The translations under genes were made by a program, and so were the position numbers. From contig NZ_JXXV01000015.1 of the NCBI RefSeq assembly GCF_000967545.1, forward strand, positions 1-64,000: a stretch of 64,000 nt of DNA. The letters run 5' to 3'. This document shows, piece by piece, positions 1 to 9,945 of this stretch; positions within the stretch are counted from its first letter, which is position 1; each line of letters starts with the position of its first letter. Below the pieces are notes generated by a model that ran no database searches, was not told the origin of the DNA, and saw only the letters and a program-made list of their open reading frames with translations. Source of the DNA: Vibrio galatheae (GTDB lineage: Bacteria; Pseudomonadota; Gammaproteobacteria; Enterobacterales; Vibrionaceae).

Positions 1-56
1 TAACTGATCGGCATTACTCGCTAAGAGGCTGTTTTTAACTCAACATATATGACTAA

Positions 57-3020
57 TTACTGAGGTTTAGTCATTGCCGCGCCTGCTTGGTTGCGAGCAA
101 CTTGGCTACCAGCGCCACGGGATTGGTAACGCTGTTCTTTAAATGGTGCAGCAATCACAGTGATTTCTTTCATCTCTGTGCAACCTGGTGCTTTAGCCAT
201 AGGTGCAAAAGCATGACCTTTAAAGTTTTGTGGAACAACAATATCTGAAGTGTCTGCTTGCGCGTCTGCTTCTGGTTGTTGAACTTCAGCAACAACCGCT
301 TCGGCTTCTATTTGAACTGGCTGTTCAATCACCTCGGCTACCGTTTCGATAACTTCAGGTGTTTGTTCAACTTCTGGCTCAACTGATACCACTGTCTGTT
401 CGACTTCCACTTGTGCTTCAACAGCAGGTTGTTCGCGGCGGATAATTACTTTACCCATTGCCATTTCTGGACAAGCGAAGCCGCCTAAAGTAGCAACCGT
501 TGTCTCTACAACAGGAGTCTCAACTTTATCTGCTTTTTTCTGCTTAGGTTCTGGTTTGGTAATACCGTAGCTTGGCATTACTTTACCCATTGCCATCTCT
601 GGAGAAGCAACCCCACCTTTGCGTAGGCGGAATGGGTTAGGGCGACGATCACGACCACGGCGACGACGTTGACCGCTAGCACGCAGGTGACGTGGCGAGC
701 GACGATTGCGACGTTGCTTTGGCTGCTCTTCCGCATTGTCAGCTTCGGTCTCAAGTACTTTGTCTTCAACCGTTTCCGCCTTCGCTTCTACCGCAACTTG
801 TTTGGCTTCTTCGTTGGCTTTTGCCTGTGCAGCTTGGTCTTTGACTCGCACTTGCTTAGAAAGTTTACGACGTTGGCGGCGCTCTTTCACGTTAGCGGTT
901 TTCTCTTCCGCACGTTCTTTACGCATATCAGGTTTGTCACCTTGCTGCGCGTCAGCGGCTAGTTTTAAACCTTCTTCAGCAACTTTGCTTGCCTTAGTCT
1001 CATCGCGTTTGTTACGACGATCCTGTTTCGGCTTACGATTTTGCTGTTTACGCTCGTTTGACTTCGCTTCTGTTGTCGCTTCGTCACGTGTGTTTTTACG
1101 CTTGTTATCGCGTTTATCATCGCGGTTGTCACGGTTCTCACCACGACCTTCAGCACGATTGTCACGATTACTACGACGACGATTGTCGTTACGGCCACGA
1201 CGGTTGTTGTTGCGGTTATTACGATTGCTTTCTTTACGTTCCTGAGGTTTTTGCTCTTCTTGATTCTCTTCTTTCGCTGAACCAAAGAGGAAGCTACCTA
1301 AGGCTTTAAAGAAACGACTTACAAGGCCCGGCTGAGAATCTTGTGTTTCTTCCACTTTCTTCTCTGGCGCTTTAGGCGTTGGTTTTGTCGGCGCTGGAGC
1401 AGATTGGCTTGGCGCTGCAAAGCCTTTTAGTGCAGGCTCTTCAATCTTTCTTGGCTTAGCTTCGGCTTCAACCGCGGTTTCTTTTCCTTCTGCTTCCTTC
1501 ATGGCTTCTAGCTTGCTAGGTAGCAGGTAAGACAGCAGATCAAACTCTTCACCTTCACGGACACGGATAACATCGAAATGAGGTGTTTCCATATCTGAGT
1601 TAGGCACAACAGTAATCTTAACTTCTTGAATACGTTCAATGTGGTTAATTGAACGGCGCTTTTCGTTAAGTAGGTACGAAGCAATTGGCACAGGGACTAC
1701 GGCCAATACTTGCGCAGTGTTGTCTTTTAGCGCTTCTTCTTCGATCAGACGAAGAACAGAAAGTGCGAGAGATTCGTTGTCACGAACAACACCAGTACCG
1801 CTACAGCGAGGACAGATGTGGTGACTCGCTTCTGCCAACGATGGACTTAGACGCTGACGAGACATTTCTAATAGGCCAAAACGAGAAATTCGACCAATTT
1901 GTACTCGAGCGCGATCCATACGAACAGAATCACGAAGACGGTTTTCAACTTCACGTTGATGACGAACAGGCGTCATATCGATGAAATCGATAACCACAAG
2001 ACCACCTAGATCACGCAAGCGAAGTTGACGAGCAATCTCTTCAGCGGCTTCTAGGTTGGTATTTAAGGCGGTTTCTTCAATATCGCCACCCTTTGTCGCA
2101 CGGGCAGAGTTGATATCGATAGAAGTTAGCGCTTCGGTTGGATCAATAACGATAGAACCACCAGAAGGTAGACGAACTTCGCGCTGGAACGCAGATTCAA
2201 TCTGACTCTCGATCTGGTAGTGGCTAAATAGTGGAACTTCACCGTCGTATTTCTTAACACGATTGACGAAATCAGGGCGAACTAGACGGATATGCTCTAG
2301 AGCGCGTTCGTAAATTGTGTTGCTGTCGATAAGGATTTCACCAATATCACGGCGTAGATAGTCACGAATCGCGCGAACGATGACGTTACTTTCTTGGTGG
2401 ATGAGGAAAGGTGCCGCATTTGAATCAGAAGCTTGTTTAATGGCTCCCCAATGATTCAGCAGTACGTTTAAATCCCACTCAAGCTCTTCTGCACTTTTAC
2501 CTACACCCGCAGTACGTACGATTAGACCCATACCTTGTGGCAGTTCTAATGTGCTTAGCGCTGCTTTCAGTTGAGTGCGTTCGTCACCTTCGATACGGCG
2601 AGAAATACCGCCAGCTCGAGGGTTGTTTGGCATAAGAACAAGATAGCTACCCGCTAGAGAGATAAACGTAGTAAGAGCAGCGCCCTTGCTACCGCGTTCT
2701 TCTTTCTCTACTTGTACGATGACTTCTTGGCCTTCAGTCAGCACTTCTTTAATGCTTGGACGACCTTGGTAAGTGTAACCTTCGGGGAAGTATTCGCGGG
2801 CAATTTCTTTAAGAGGGAGGAAACCGTGTCTTTCTGCACCGTAGTCAACGAAAGCCGCTTCTAGGCTTGGTTCGATGCGAGTGATACGTCCTTTGTAGAT
2901 ATTTGCTTTTTTAGATTCATGTCCAGGGCTTTCGATATCCAAATCATATAAGCGCTGACCATCAACCAAAGCAACACGCAACTCTTCTTTTTGAGTTGCG
3001 TTAATTAACATTCTTTTCAT
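57..3020 (-). CDS. rne: Ribonuclease E
   Basis: Essential endoribonuclease of mRNA decay and rRNA/tRNA processing, and scaffold of the degradosome. The 987-residue product has an N-terminal S1 region (about residues 35-120), the catalytic Asp pair in TSIDINS (D302) and VVIDF (D345), and the zinc-link CPRCSG (C403, C406), each one residue earlier than in the E. coli enzyme. After about residue 520 it becomes a low-complexity Arg/Asn/Glu-rich tail, as expected for the RNA- and partner-binding half. The tail holds two copies of PEMAMGKV, near residues 806 and 851, and ends with a basic stretch. It is slightly shorter than E. coli RNase E (1061 residues). The long structured leader beyond 3020 suggests autoregulation by RNA cleavage, as known for enteric rne. 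Confidence 0.97.
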   Translation of the reverse strand: MKRMLINATQKEELRVALVDGQRLYDLDIESPGHESKKANIYKGRITRIEPSLEAAFVDYGAERHGFLPLKEIAREYFPEGYTYQGRPSIKEVLTEGQEVIVQVEKEERGSKGAALTTFISLAGSYLVLMPNNPRAGGISRRIEGDERTQLKAALSTLELPQGMGLIVRTAGVGKSAEELEWDLNVLLNHWGAIKQASDSNAAPFLIHQESNVIVRAIRDYLRRDIGEILIDSNTIYERALEHIRLVRPDFVNRVKKYDGEVPLFSHYQIESQIESAFQREVRLPSGGSIVIDPTEALTSIDINSARATKGGDIEETALNTNLEAAEEIARQLRLRDLGGLVVIDFIDMTPVRHQREVENRLRDSVRMDRARVQIGRISRFGLLEMSRQRLSPSLAEASHHICPRCSGTGVVRDNESLALSVLRLIEEEALKDNTAQVLAVVPVPIASYLLNEKRRSINHIERIQEVKITVVPNSDMETPHFDVIRVREGEEFDLLSYLLPSKLEAMKEAEGKETAVEAEAKPRKIEEPALKGFAAPSQSAPAPTKPTPKAPEKKVEETQDSQPGLVSRFFKALGSFLFGSAKEENQEEQKPQERKESNRNNRNNNRRGRNDNRRRSNRDNRAEGRGENRDNRDDKRDNKRKNTRDEATTEAKSNERKQQNRKPKQDRRNKRDETKASKVAEEGLKLAADAQQGDKPDMRKERAEEKTANVKERRQRRKLSKQVRVKDQAAQAKANEEAKQVAVEAKAETVEDKVLETEADNAEEQPKQRRNRRSPRHLRASGQRRRRGRDRRPNPFRLRKGGVASPEMAMGKVMPSYGITKPEPKQKKADKVETPVVETTVATLGGFACPEMAMGKVIIRREQPAVEAQVEVEQTVVSVEPEVEQTPEVIETVAEVIEQPVQIEAEAVVAEVQQPEADAQADTSDIVVPQNFKGHAFAPMAKAPGCTEMKEITVIAAPFKEQRYQSRGAGSQVARNQAGAAMTKPQ

Positions 3021-3592
3021 TGATAAATCTCGTTGTCATTCTTTTGTTGTTCTTGTCACTGTGATCGCTTTTTCATGGCGCCAGATCCCATGGCTTAATC
3101 GGTGCAGCCTCCCGGCTGGAGGGATGCTCTGGGGCGCTTCAGTCTCACAAACTTTTCTCGTTCAGCTTGTGCGCCGCATCGGCGGCGATAAACACTCAAC
3201 ATGATGAGCGACGAGTAGGGTGACAAGTTTGTTAATTCCAAAAATGTCTTACGCCGTGTGCTGCACTTTGGTAAATTAACGGGCTACTCAATGTATTGCT
3301 CAAATATGAGTTGGTTTGTGTAAAATGCAACCAAATCATAAATTGCAGGTGTGAACTATAGCAGTACCCACTAAACTCAGCAATCTGCTTTATAATAAAA
3401 CGCTAAAAAAGCTGATTTTATTTATCGTAAGTTTCTGTTTTGTAAGTTTTATTAAGAGTGTTTTTGAAAATTGCCATAAAACTGATGGATTTTTATTCGT
3501 AGCGGATTTTGAATCCACTCTTGTCCGGCAATTTTCCATATTGTTGCGAAGAAAATGTGAATCTGCGCAACTTAGAGTGTTAGAATAAGTCC
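3021..3592. other. Divergent rne/rluC intergenic region
   Basis: This 572-bp gene-free stretch separates the starts of rne (minus) and rluC (plus). Its rne-proximal half holds three stem-loops that read as the rne 5' leader (annotated separately). The remaining 300 bases are AT-rich. They must contain promoters for both genes, but I see no single box convincing enough to annotate. No open reading frame here looks coding. Confidence 0.8.
3077..3280 (-). promoter_or_regulatory. Structured rne 5' leader (three stem-loops)
   Basis: Reading on the minus strand from 5' to 3' there are three inverted repeats. The first is 3280-3231, with arms GTTAATT/AATTAAC extended by CCAAA/TTTGG. The second is 3187-3172, CGCCGC/GCGGCG with a four-base loop. 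The third is a compound element at 3137-3077, where an outer GCG/CGC plus CCAGA/TCTGG stem encloses a CCCTCC-AGCC-GGGAGG hairpin. E. coli rne also has a leader with three hairpins, one of which is sensed by RNase E for autoregulation (the Rfam RNase E 5' UTR element). Assigning that role here is inference from position and shape. Confidence 0.7.
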
Positions 3593-4537
3593 ATGAGTGA
3601 AATTAGAACAAAAGTCCAATTTGTCGATATTGACGACGATATGGCGGGGCAGCGTGTTGATAACTTCTTGCGCAACCAACTGAAAAGTATCCCTAAAAGC
3701 ATGGTTTATCGTATTTTGCGTAAAGGTGAGGTGCGGGTAAACAAAAAGCGTGTCAAAGCAGAATACAAACTTCAAGCCGGTGATTTAGTCCGTATTCCTC
3801 CTGTGACTATTGAAGATAAGCCTGAAGAAGTGGCGCCAAGTACTAAGCTAAATAAAGTGGCTGAGCTAGAAAGCATGATTATCTATGAAGATGATCACAT
3901 GCTCATTCTCAACAAGCCATCCGGCACAGCGGTTCACGGTGGTAGCGGACTGAAGTTTGGTGCAATAGAGGCTTTGCGCGCGCTGCGACCAGACGCTAGG
4001 TTCTTGGAGTTAGTCCATCGTATAGACCGAGACACTTCAGGCATTTTGCTTGTCGCGAAGAAGCGTTCAGCACTGCGTCACCTTCAAGCACAATTTCGAG
4101 AGAAAACGGTGCAGAAGTATTATTTTGCTTTGGTGATGGGCGAGTGGAAAGCAAGTTGCAAGAAGGTCAATGCTCCTTTACTGAAAAACGAAGTGAATAG
4201 CATAGTACGCGTCAATCCAAATGGTAAAGCGTCTGAGACACGTTTTAAGATCATCGAAAAATTTGCCAACGCAACACTTATTCAGGCCAGCCCGATTACG
4301 GGGCGAACCCATCAAATTCGTGTTCACACGCAATATACGGGCCACCCAATTGCATGGGATGACCGTTATGGTGACCGACGTTTTGATGCTTATACAGGTA
4401 AAGTCGGTTTAGACCGTTTGTTCCTTCACGCGGCTAACATCAAGTTTCAACATCCGGCTAATGATGAGTGGATGGAGATTAATGCGCCAATGGAGCCTAA
4501 GTTAGAAAAGACTTTGGCTGGATTGCGTAAGCTTTAA
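3593..4537 (+). CDS. rluC: 23S rRNA pseudouridine synthase RluC
   Basis: Isomerises uridines 955, 2504 and 2580 of 23S rRNA (E. coli numbering) to pseudouridine. The 314-residue product has an N-terminal S4-type RNA-binding domain (about residues 18-75) and the RluA-family catalytic domain. The signature HRIDRDTSG at residues 142-150 contains the catalytic Asp (D145). Divergence from rne is the standard gammaproteobacterial arrangement. The ATG at 3593 has only a weak ribosome site, but the N-terminus matches the family. The choice of RluC over RluD rests on the rne neighbourhood and the sequence. Confidence 0.95.
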   Translation: MSEIRTKVQFVDIDDDMAGQRVDNFLRNQLKSIPKSMVYRILRKGEVRVNKKRVKAEYKLQAGDLVRIPPVTIEDKPEEVAPSTKLNKVAELESMIIYEDDHMLILNKPSGTAVHGGSGLKFGAIEALRALRPDARFLELVHRIDRDTSGILLVAKKRSALRHLQAQFREKTVQKYYFALVMGEWKASCKKVNAPLLKNEVNSIVRVNPNGKASETRFKIIEKFANATLIQASPITGRTHQIRVHTQYTGHPIAWDDRYGDRRFDAYTGKVGLDRLFLHAANIKFQHPANDEWMEINAPMEPKLEKTLAGLRKL

Positions 4538-4573
4538 GCACTCCGTAATTTCAATGCTATTTTGTAGCGCCTA

Positions 4574-4605
4574 CGAGAAGGAAATCTATCGAGATTTCCT
4601 ACTCG
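4574..4605. repeat. Imperfect palindrome between rluC and yceF
   Basis: AGGAAATC (4579-4586) pairs with GATTTCCT (4593-4600), and the flanking CGAG (4574-4577) pairs with CTCG (4602-4605). The weaker match AGCG...GCG lies further out. It sits between the two convergent gene ends, so it may act as a bidirectional transcription end. It lacks a T-run on either side and could instead be a short dispersed repeat. Confidence 0.5.
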
Positions 4606-4696
4606 CTAAGCGGAGTTTAAGCTCATAAGCCTCTCTAGTTTGAAGGGGCATTGATTGTTAAAGTTATCAGTCACGCTTATTGCACTTTTTATTTGC

Positions 4697-5278
4697 TTAC
4701 AATACGTCGATGCCTTGCGTTGCCAGCATATCAATCAAATCTATTAAAGGTAGACCAACTAAGGTGTTGGGATCTTTACCTTCTAAGCGCTCAAACAGAG
4801 CAATACCTAATCCTTCGCTTTTAAAACTCCCTGCACAGTAAAAAGGCTGCTCTTTATCAACATAGTGTTCGATCTGTTTACTTGTCAGGTTTCTAAAGTG
4901 AACAGTAAAGGTATCCACTTTACTATCTGTGCTACCTGTTTGCGTATTGTGCAGCGCTAAACCAGTAAAAAACTGGATCGATCGACCGCTTTGTTTAGTG
5001 AGCTGCGCTATGGCGTTTTCACGCGTGTGGGGTTTGCCTATGATTTCGCCATTAATGACACATACCTGATCGCTGCCAATGACTAAGCTAGTTTGCGATA
5101 CTTGGCAGGATTCTGCTTTACCTATTGCCAACCTTTTAACTAACGCTTGTGGCGACTCGTTTTCCAACGGTGTTTCGTCAAAATTAGGAGAGGCGGTTTT
5201 AAACTCAATCGCTAGTTTATTGAGCAGCTGTTTACGATATGGCGAAGTTGAGGCTAAAACTAGTTGGTAATCTGGCAT
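4697..5278 (-). CDS. yceF: Maf-type nucleotide pyrophosphatase YceF
   Basis: House-cleaning nucleoside triphosphate pyrophosphatase; E. coli YceF prefers the modified nucleotide 7-methyl-GTP. The 193-residue product opens with LVLASTSPYRKQLL, the Maf phosphate-binding SxSPxR motif, followed by ETPL, then IGSDQV and KPHTREN, all typical of the Maf fold. Length and gene order (between rluC and yceD) match the YceF branch rather than the YhdE branch. It is divergent from yceD, with about 150 bp between the starts. Confidence 0.92.
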   Translation of the reverse strand: MPDYQLVLASTSPYRKQLLNKLAIEFKTASPNFDETPLENESPQALVKRLAIGKAESCQVSQTSLVIGSDQVCVINGEIIGKPHTRENAIAQLTKQSGRSIQFFTGLALHNTQTGSTDSKVDTFTVHFRNLTSKQIEHYVDKEQPFYCAGSFKSEGLGIALFERLEGKDPNTLVGLPLIDLIDMLATQGIDVL

Positions 5279-5425
5279 TTTTCTTTACAATCAAAACATG
5301 AGTGGTGAGAGCTTAATTTATATTATGTGTTTGATCCTAGCTCTATTACTGATAAGGAAAAAAAGTACAACTTTTTACCCTTTTTCTTTGACTCAAAACG
5401 ATTTGGAAGATAGAATTCGCGCCCT

Positions 5426-5953
5426 ATGCAAAAGGTAAAAATACCGCGTACGATTGATCCATCACGCGCTGCCCAGAAGCGACTAGATGTTGAAGGTATT
5501 ATTCAAATCAGTCTCTTTAAGCGCTTAGAGGAATCAGTCGAAGGCGTTAAACGCGACGCCCAAGTGTCACTGTCATTTGACTTAGATGAGCAGCGACTCG
5601 TTGTTATCTCTGGTAAAGCTAACATCGTAGTCGACTTAGAGTGTCAGCGCTGTAATGAGGTTTTCGCACATGAGTGCGATGTCCAATTCACTTACACACC
5701 GTATTACGGTGAGAAGACTGAAGAGGAAGCACCGGAAGAGTACGATTTGGTAGATCTGAACGAGTACGGTGAATTAGACCTAATACAGTTAGTTGAAGAC
5801 GAGTTCATTCTAAACTTGCCTCAAATAGCAATGCACGAAGAAGCGGATTGTAGCGTTGATTCAGATAATATGGTGTTTGGTGAGATTCCAGAAGAAATTG
5901 TGGAAGAAAAGAAACCGAATCCATTTGACGTTTTAAAAAGCTTAAAGAAGTAA
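5426..5953 (+). CDS. yceD: YceD (DUF177), 23S rRNA accumulation protein
   Basis: The 175-residue protein belongs to the DUF177/YceD family, which lies upstream of rpmF in most bacteria and is linked to 23S rRNA accumulation. It shows the family CxxC pair in LECQRC (about residues 72-75), an acidic central segment and a second Cys-containing stretch. The molecular activity is not known. It starts the rpmF-plsX-fab gene run, with 30 bp to rpmF, so co-transcription is likely. Confidence 0.92.
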   Translation: MQKVKIPRTIDPSRAAQKRLDVEGIIQISLFKRLEESVEGVKRDAQVSLSFDLDEQRLVVISGKANIVVDLECQRCNEVFAHECDVQFTYTPYYGEKTEEEAPEEYDLVDLNEYGELDLIQLVEDEFILNLPQIAMHEEADCSVDSDNMVFGEIPEEIVEEKKPNPFDVLKSLKK

Positions 5954-5983
5954 TTCTTTAATACTTACATAGGAGTAGGGTCA

Positions 5984-6154
5984 ATGGCCGTACAAAAGAG
6001 CAAGAAATCACGTTCAATGCGTGGCATGCGTCGTTCACACGATGCCCTAACTACAGCAGCACTTTCTGTAGACGCAACTTCAGGTGAAACTCACCTACGC
6101 CACAACGTAACTGCTGAAGGTTACTACCGTGGCAAAAAGGTTATCAACAAGTAA
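5984..6154 (+). CDS. rpmF: 50S ribosomal protein L32
   Basis: I read a 56-residue protein starting [20 protein letters not shown] and ending KKVINK. This is the basic N-terminus and short length typical of L32. A strong AGGAG ribosome site lies at 5971-5975. The canonical yceD-rpmF-plsX order confirms the call. As in other gammaproteobacteria, the zinc-binding cysteines found in some L32 forms are absent. Coupling L32 to lipid-synthesis genes is thought to link growth rate with membrane production. Confidence 0.97.
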   Translation: MAVQKSKKSRSMRGMRRSHDALTTAALSVDATSGETHLRHNVTAEGYYRGKKVINK

Positions 6155-6163
6155 GGTTGACCT

Positions 6164-7189
6164 TTGCAAAATATAACCGTTGCACTTGATGCAATGGGCG
6201 GGGATTTCGGTCCTCGCGTCACAGTGCCTGCCGCCGTGCAGGCACTGTCGCATTTCCCAGAGCTAAAAGTGATCCTAATCGGTGATCAAAACGCGATCAC
6301 AACTCAATTATCATTACTTGGTTATCAGCCGAATGCTCGTCTGAGTATTCAACATGCAGACCGAGTGATCTCCAACACAGAAAAACCTTCTCTCGCATTA
6401 CGCAATCATCAAGGTACCTCTATGGGTACGGCGCTTGATCTTGTTGCCGACCAACAAGCAGATGCCTGTGTCAGTGGTGGAAATACTGGCGCGCTGATGG
6501 CTTTATCTCGCTTTAAGTTGAAATTGTTGCCTGGGATTGAACGTCCGGCATTGATTTCTGCTTTGCCTACTGCAGCGGGCAACAGAACTTGGATGTTGGA
6601 TCTTGGCGCGAATGTTTCTAGTGACGCCGATTCTTTATTTCAGTTTGCCGTCATGGGCAGTGCACTGGTTGAGCAGTACTTGCCCAGCCCACCTCGAGTG
6701 GCGATTCTTAACATCGGTGCTGAAGAGATAAAAGGCAACGACCTCGTTAAGCGCTGCGCAGAAATGCTAGAAAATACCCGTTCAGTCAACTTTGTTGGCT
6801 ATATTGAAGGTAATCAATTACTCCATGATGCCGCAGATGTAGTTGTCTGTGACGGTTTTGTGGGCAATGTTTGTTTGAAGACCTGTGAAGGCACTGCGCA
6901 ACTTTTTATTGATAAACTGAAATCCAGTATGATGTCTTCATCGATAAAGGATTGGATTGCAAGAAAATTGTTTTCCGGACTATTTAATGAGCTAAAAACA
7001 TTGAACCCCGACCAGTATAACGGCGCAAGTTTGCTAGGATTGCGCGGCATTGTCATAAAAAGCCACGGAAATGCTGACGTGGATGCCATCATCAATGCAG
7101 TTGGTGAGGCGCTACACGAGGTCAAAAGGCAGGTCCCAAGCCGTATTAGCGATCGTTTGGAAGCGGTATTACTCGAGAGGCATTATTAG
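6164..7189 (+). CDS. plsX: Phosphate acyltransferase PlsX
   Basis: Converts acyl-ACP and phosphate to acyl phosphate, the donor for PlsY in the first step of phosphatidic acid synthesis. It is a peripheral membrane enzyme. The 341-residue product starts with the family signature [12 protein letters not shown] and contains the conserved SGGNTGAL segment. The only start giving the family N-terminus is TTG at 6164, with AAGG nine bases upstream overlapping the rpmF stop, so translation is probably coupled to rpmF. A weak start codon in such a cluster may keep PlsX low. Confidence 0.96.
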   Translation: MQNITVALDAMGGDFGPRVTVPAAVQALSHFPELKVILIGDQNAITTQLSLLGYQPNARLSIQHADRVISNTEKPSLALRNHQGTSMGTALDLVADQQADACVSGGNTGALMALSRFKLKLLPGIERPALISALPTAAGNRTWMLDLGANVSSDADSLFQFAVMGSALVEQYLPSPPRVAILNIGAEEIKGNDLVKRCAEMLENTRSVNFVGYIEGNQLLHDAADVVVCDGFVGNVCLKTCEGTAQLFIDKLKSSMMSSSIKDWIARKLFSGLFNELKTLNPDQYNGASLLGLRGIVIKSHGNADVDAIINAVGEALHEVKRQVPSRISDRLEAVLLERHY

Positions 7190-7194
7190 TCTTC

Positions 7195-8175
7195 ATGTAT
7201 AGCAAAATTTTAGGTACTGGCAGCTACTTGCCATCTCAGGTGCGTTCAAACGCAGATCTAGAGAAAATGGTAGATACAAGTGATGAGTGGATTGTAACTC
7301 GTACTGGTATTAAAGAGCGTCGCATTGCAGCTGAAAATGAAACGGTTGCAGACATGGGATACCAAGCGGCAAAAAATGCTATCGAAATGGCAGGTATCGA
7401 TAAAAACGATATTGATATGATTCTGGTAGCGACCACTAGTGGTTCTCACGCATTCCCTTCGGCGGCATGTCAGGTACAAGCATTACTAGGTATTAAGCAT
7501 TGTCCTGCTTTCGATATGGCAGCGGCGTGTTCTGGTTTTGTTTACGCGTTATCGGTTGCTGATCAGTACATCAAAACAGGGCACTGTAAGAACATCCTCG
7601 TCATTGGTGCGGATGCGCTGTCTAAAACCTGTGATCCTAATGACCGTTCGACGATCATTCTATTTGGTGATGCTGCTGGCGCAGTGGTTGTTGGTGCCAG
7701 TGAAGAGCCAGGCATTCTATCGACTACCATCAACGCAGATGGCCGTTTCGGTGATCTACTAAGCCTTAAATTCCCTAACCGCCGCGATGAGTTGCCGGGT
7801 AGTTTTGAACACAGCGATGATATCAATAGCTGGTTGCACATGGCGGGTAATGAAGTATTTAAAGTTGCAGTGACTCAGTTGTCGCGCCTTGTTAAAGAGA
7901 CGCTAAAAGAAAATGGTATGGACAAGTCTGAACTCGACTGGCTGGTTCCTCACCAAGCGAATTTACGTATTATTTCTGCGACAGCGAAGAAGCTTGCTAT
8001 GTCTATGGACCAAGTGGTTGTTACACTTGACCGCCATGGCAATACATCGGCAGCAACGGTACCAACAGCACTGGACGAAGCGGTTCGCGATGGGCGTATT
8101 CAGCGTGGTCAAACGCTACTACTTGAAGCATTTGGTGGCGGTTTCACTTGGGGCTCAGCTCTGGTGAAGTTCTAA
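7195..8175 (+). CDS. fabH: Beta-ketoacyl-ACP synthase III FabH
   Basis: Condenses acetyl-CoA with malonyl-ACP to start type II fatty acid synthesis. The catalytic triad is visible: C112 in AAACSGF, H253 in PHQAN and N283 in HGNTS. At 326 residues it is about nine longer than the E. coli enzyme between the Cys and the His. It starts 5 bp after plsX, so the two are co-transcribed and probably translationally coupled. Confidence 0.97.
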   Translation: MYSKILGTGSYLPSQVRSNADLEKMVDTSDEWIVTRTGIKERRIAAENETVADMGYQAAKNAIEMAGIDKNDIDMILVATTSGSHAFPSAACQVQALLGIKHCPAFDMAAACSGFVYALSVADQYIKTGHCKNILVIGADALSKTCDPNDRSTIILFGDAAGAVVVGASEEPGILSTTINADGRFGDLLSLKFPNRRDELPGSFEHSDDINSWLHMAGNEVFKVAVTQLSRLVKETLKENGMDKSELDWLVPHQANLRIISATAKKLAMSMDQVVVTLDRHGNTSAATVPTALDEAVRDGRIQRGQTLLLEAFGGGFTWGSALVKF

Positions 8176-8193
8176 TCAACAGAATTCAAAATT

Positions 8194-8220
8194 AAGATGC
8201 CATATATGGCATCTTTTCTT
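8194..8220 (+). terminator. Palindrome and T-rich tail between fabH and fabD
   Basis: AAGATGCCATA (8194-8204) and TATGGCATCTT (8205-8215) form an exact 22-bp palindrome followed by TTCTTTCTTC. This looks like an intrinsic terminator or attenuator inside the fab cluster. It could partly uncouple fabD-fabG from the plsX-fabH transcript, or could stabilise a processed 3' end. Confidence 0.6.
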
Positions 8221-8259
8221 TCTTCTTTTATTTAAAGAAACGGTTTTAAGGAAAAGAAA

Positions 8260-9183
8260 ATGAGCAAGTTTGCTATCGTATTTCCCGGTCAAGGTTCGCA
8301 AGCAGTTGGTATGCTGGCAGAACTTGGTGAACAGTATGACGTAGTTAAACAAACATTTGCTGAAGCGTCTGACGCTCTGGGCTACGACCTATGGGCACTA
8401 GTTCAAAACGGTCCTGCTGAAGATCTCAATCAAACGCATCGTACTCAGCCTGCATTGCTAGCATCTTCAGTTGCAATCTGGCGTGTATGGCAAGAGCTTG
8501 GCCTCGAGCAACCAGCTAACCTAGCAGGTCACAGTCTGGGTGAATATTCAGCACTAGTATGTGCTGGCGTTATTGATTTTAAACAAGCGATCAAACTTGT
8601 TCAGCTTCGTGGCCAACTGATGCAAGAGGCGGTACCAGCAGGCACAGGCGCAATGTACGCCATCATCGGTCTGGATGATGATGCGATTGCTAAAGCATGT
8701 GAAGAAGCGGCTCAAGGTGAAGTGGTATCACCAGTTAACTTTAACTCACCAGGTCAAGTTGTTATTGCTGGTAGCAAAGATGCGGTAGAACGTGCTGGTG
8801 CACTATGTAAAGAAGCGGGCGCTAAGCGTGCACTTCCTCTACCGGTATCAGTGCCTTCTCATTGTGCACTCATGAAGCCAGCAGCAGATAAGCTAGCGGT
8901 TGCTCTGGAAGAGATCGAATTCAACGCACCTCAGTTCCCTGTAATCAACAACGTTGATGTTGCAGCGGAAACGGATCCAGCGAAAATCAAAGATGCGCTT
9001 GTACGTCAGTTATACAGCCCAGTTCGTTGGACTGAGAGCGTGCAACTGATGAGCGAGCAAGGCGTTGAGAAATTACTAGAGCTTGGCCCTGGTAAAGTAT
9101 TGACTGGCCTGACTAAACGTATTGTTAAGACGCTAAGCGGCGCTGCAGTCAATGATACTGCATCTTTAGACGCTGCTAAGTAA
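8260..9183 (+). CDS. fabD: Malonyl-CoA:ACP transacylase FabD
   Basis: Transfers malonyl groups from CoA to acyl carrier protein for fatty acid elongation. The 307-residue product has the FPGQGSQ N-terminal motif, the nucleophile S92 in GHSLGEYSAL and H201 in PSHCALM, exactly as in E. coli. An AAGGAAA ribosome site precedes the ATG. An 84-bp gap with a hairpin separates it from fabH, while fabG follows at 24 bp. Confidence 0.97.
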   Translation: MSKFAIVFPGQGSQAVGMLAELGEQYDVVKQTFAEASDALGYDLWALVQNGPAEDLNQTHRTQPALLASSVAIWRVWQELGLEQPANLAGHSLGEYSALVCAGVIDFKQAIKLVQLRGQLMQEAVPAGTGAMYAIIGLDDDAIAKACEEAAQGEVVSPVNFNSPGQVVIAGSKDAVERAGALCKEAGAKRALPLPVSVPSHCALMKPAADKLAVALEEIEFNAPQFPVINNVDVAAETDPAKIKDALVRQLYSPVRWTESVQLMSEQGVEKLLELGPGKVLTGLTKRIVKTLSGAAVNDTASLDAAK

Positions 9184-9207
9184 TTAAGAACTTAAGGAAT
9201 AACGAAG

Positions 9208-9945
9208 ATGATGAACCTAGAAGGCAAGATTGCTCTAGTAACTGGTGCAAGCCGCGGTATTGGACGCGCGATCGCTGAACTTCTTGTTGAGCGCGGTGCA
9301 ACAGTAATCGGTACTGCAACGTCTGAAGGTGGCGCTGCTGCTATCAGTGAGTACCTTGGTGAAAATGGTAAAGGTCTGGCACTGAATGTAACTGACGTTG
9401 AGTCTATCGAAGCAACACTTAAGACTATTAACGATGAGTTCGGTGTGATCGACATTCTAGTTAATAACGCTGGTATCACGCGCGATAACCTATTAATGCG
9501 TATGAAAGACTCAGAGTGGGATGACATCATCGACACCAACCTGACACCGATCTTCCGTATGTCGAAAGCGGTACTGCGTGGCATGATGAAGAAACGCGCT
9601 GGTCGTATTATCAACGTAGGCTCTGTTGTGGGTACTATGGGTAATGCAGGTCAGGCTAACTACGCGGCAGCGAAAGCGGGTGTAATTGGTTTCACTAAAT
9701 CAATGGCGCGAGAAGTGGCTTCTCGTGGCGTAACGGTAAACACAGTTGCTCCTGGTTTTATCGAAACGGATATGACGAAAGCACTTAACGACGACCAACG
9801 TGCAGCAACACTTTCGAACGTACCAGCAGGTCGTCTAGGTGACCCACGTGAAATCGCTTCAGCGGTTGTGTTCTTGGCTTCTCCTGAAGCAGCGTACATT
9901 ACTGGTGAAACTTTGCATGTAAATGGTGGTATGTACATGGTGTAA
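9208..9945 (+). CDS. fabG: 3-oxoacyl-ACP reductase FabG
   Basis: NADPH-dependent reduction of beta-ketoacyl-ACP in fatty acid elongation, short-chain dehydrogenase fold. It shows TGASRGIG, NNAG and the catalytic S139, Y152 and K156 (YAAAK). Two adjacent ATGs occur at 9208 and 9211. The second gives MNLEGKIAL and the usual 244 residues; the first lies nearer the ribosome site AAGGA at 9194-9198. Either start is possible. A 305-bp gap follows before acpP. Confidence 0.97.
   Translation: MMNLEGKIALVTGASRGIGRAIAELLVERGATVIGTATSEGGAAAISEYLGENGKGLALNVTDVESIEATLKTINDEFGVIDILVNNAGITRDNLLMRMKDSEWDDIIDTNLTPIFRMSKAVLRGMMKKRAGRIINVGSVVGTMGNAGQANYAAAKAGVIGFTKSMAREVASRGVTVNTVAPGFIETDMTKALNDDQRAATLSNVPAGRLGDPREIASAVVFLASPEAAYITGETLHVNGGMYMV

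Noticed and set aside
706..1245. Open frames opposite the rne tail (also 669-962, 1058-1309, 965-1285)
   Set aside because: They are shadows of the low-complexity Arg-rich coding sequence, with biased composition, no ribosome sites and no family resemblance.
3141..3592. Specific promoters for rne and rluC
   Set aside because: Only weak -35/-10 pairs (for example TTGCAT with CATATT on the minus strand) are visible, no better than chance in AT-rich DNA.
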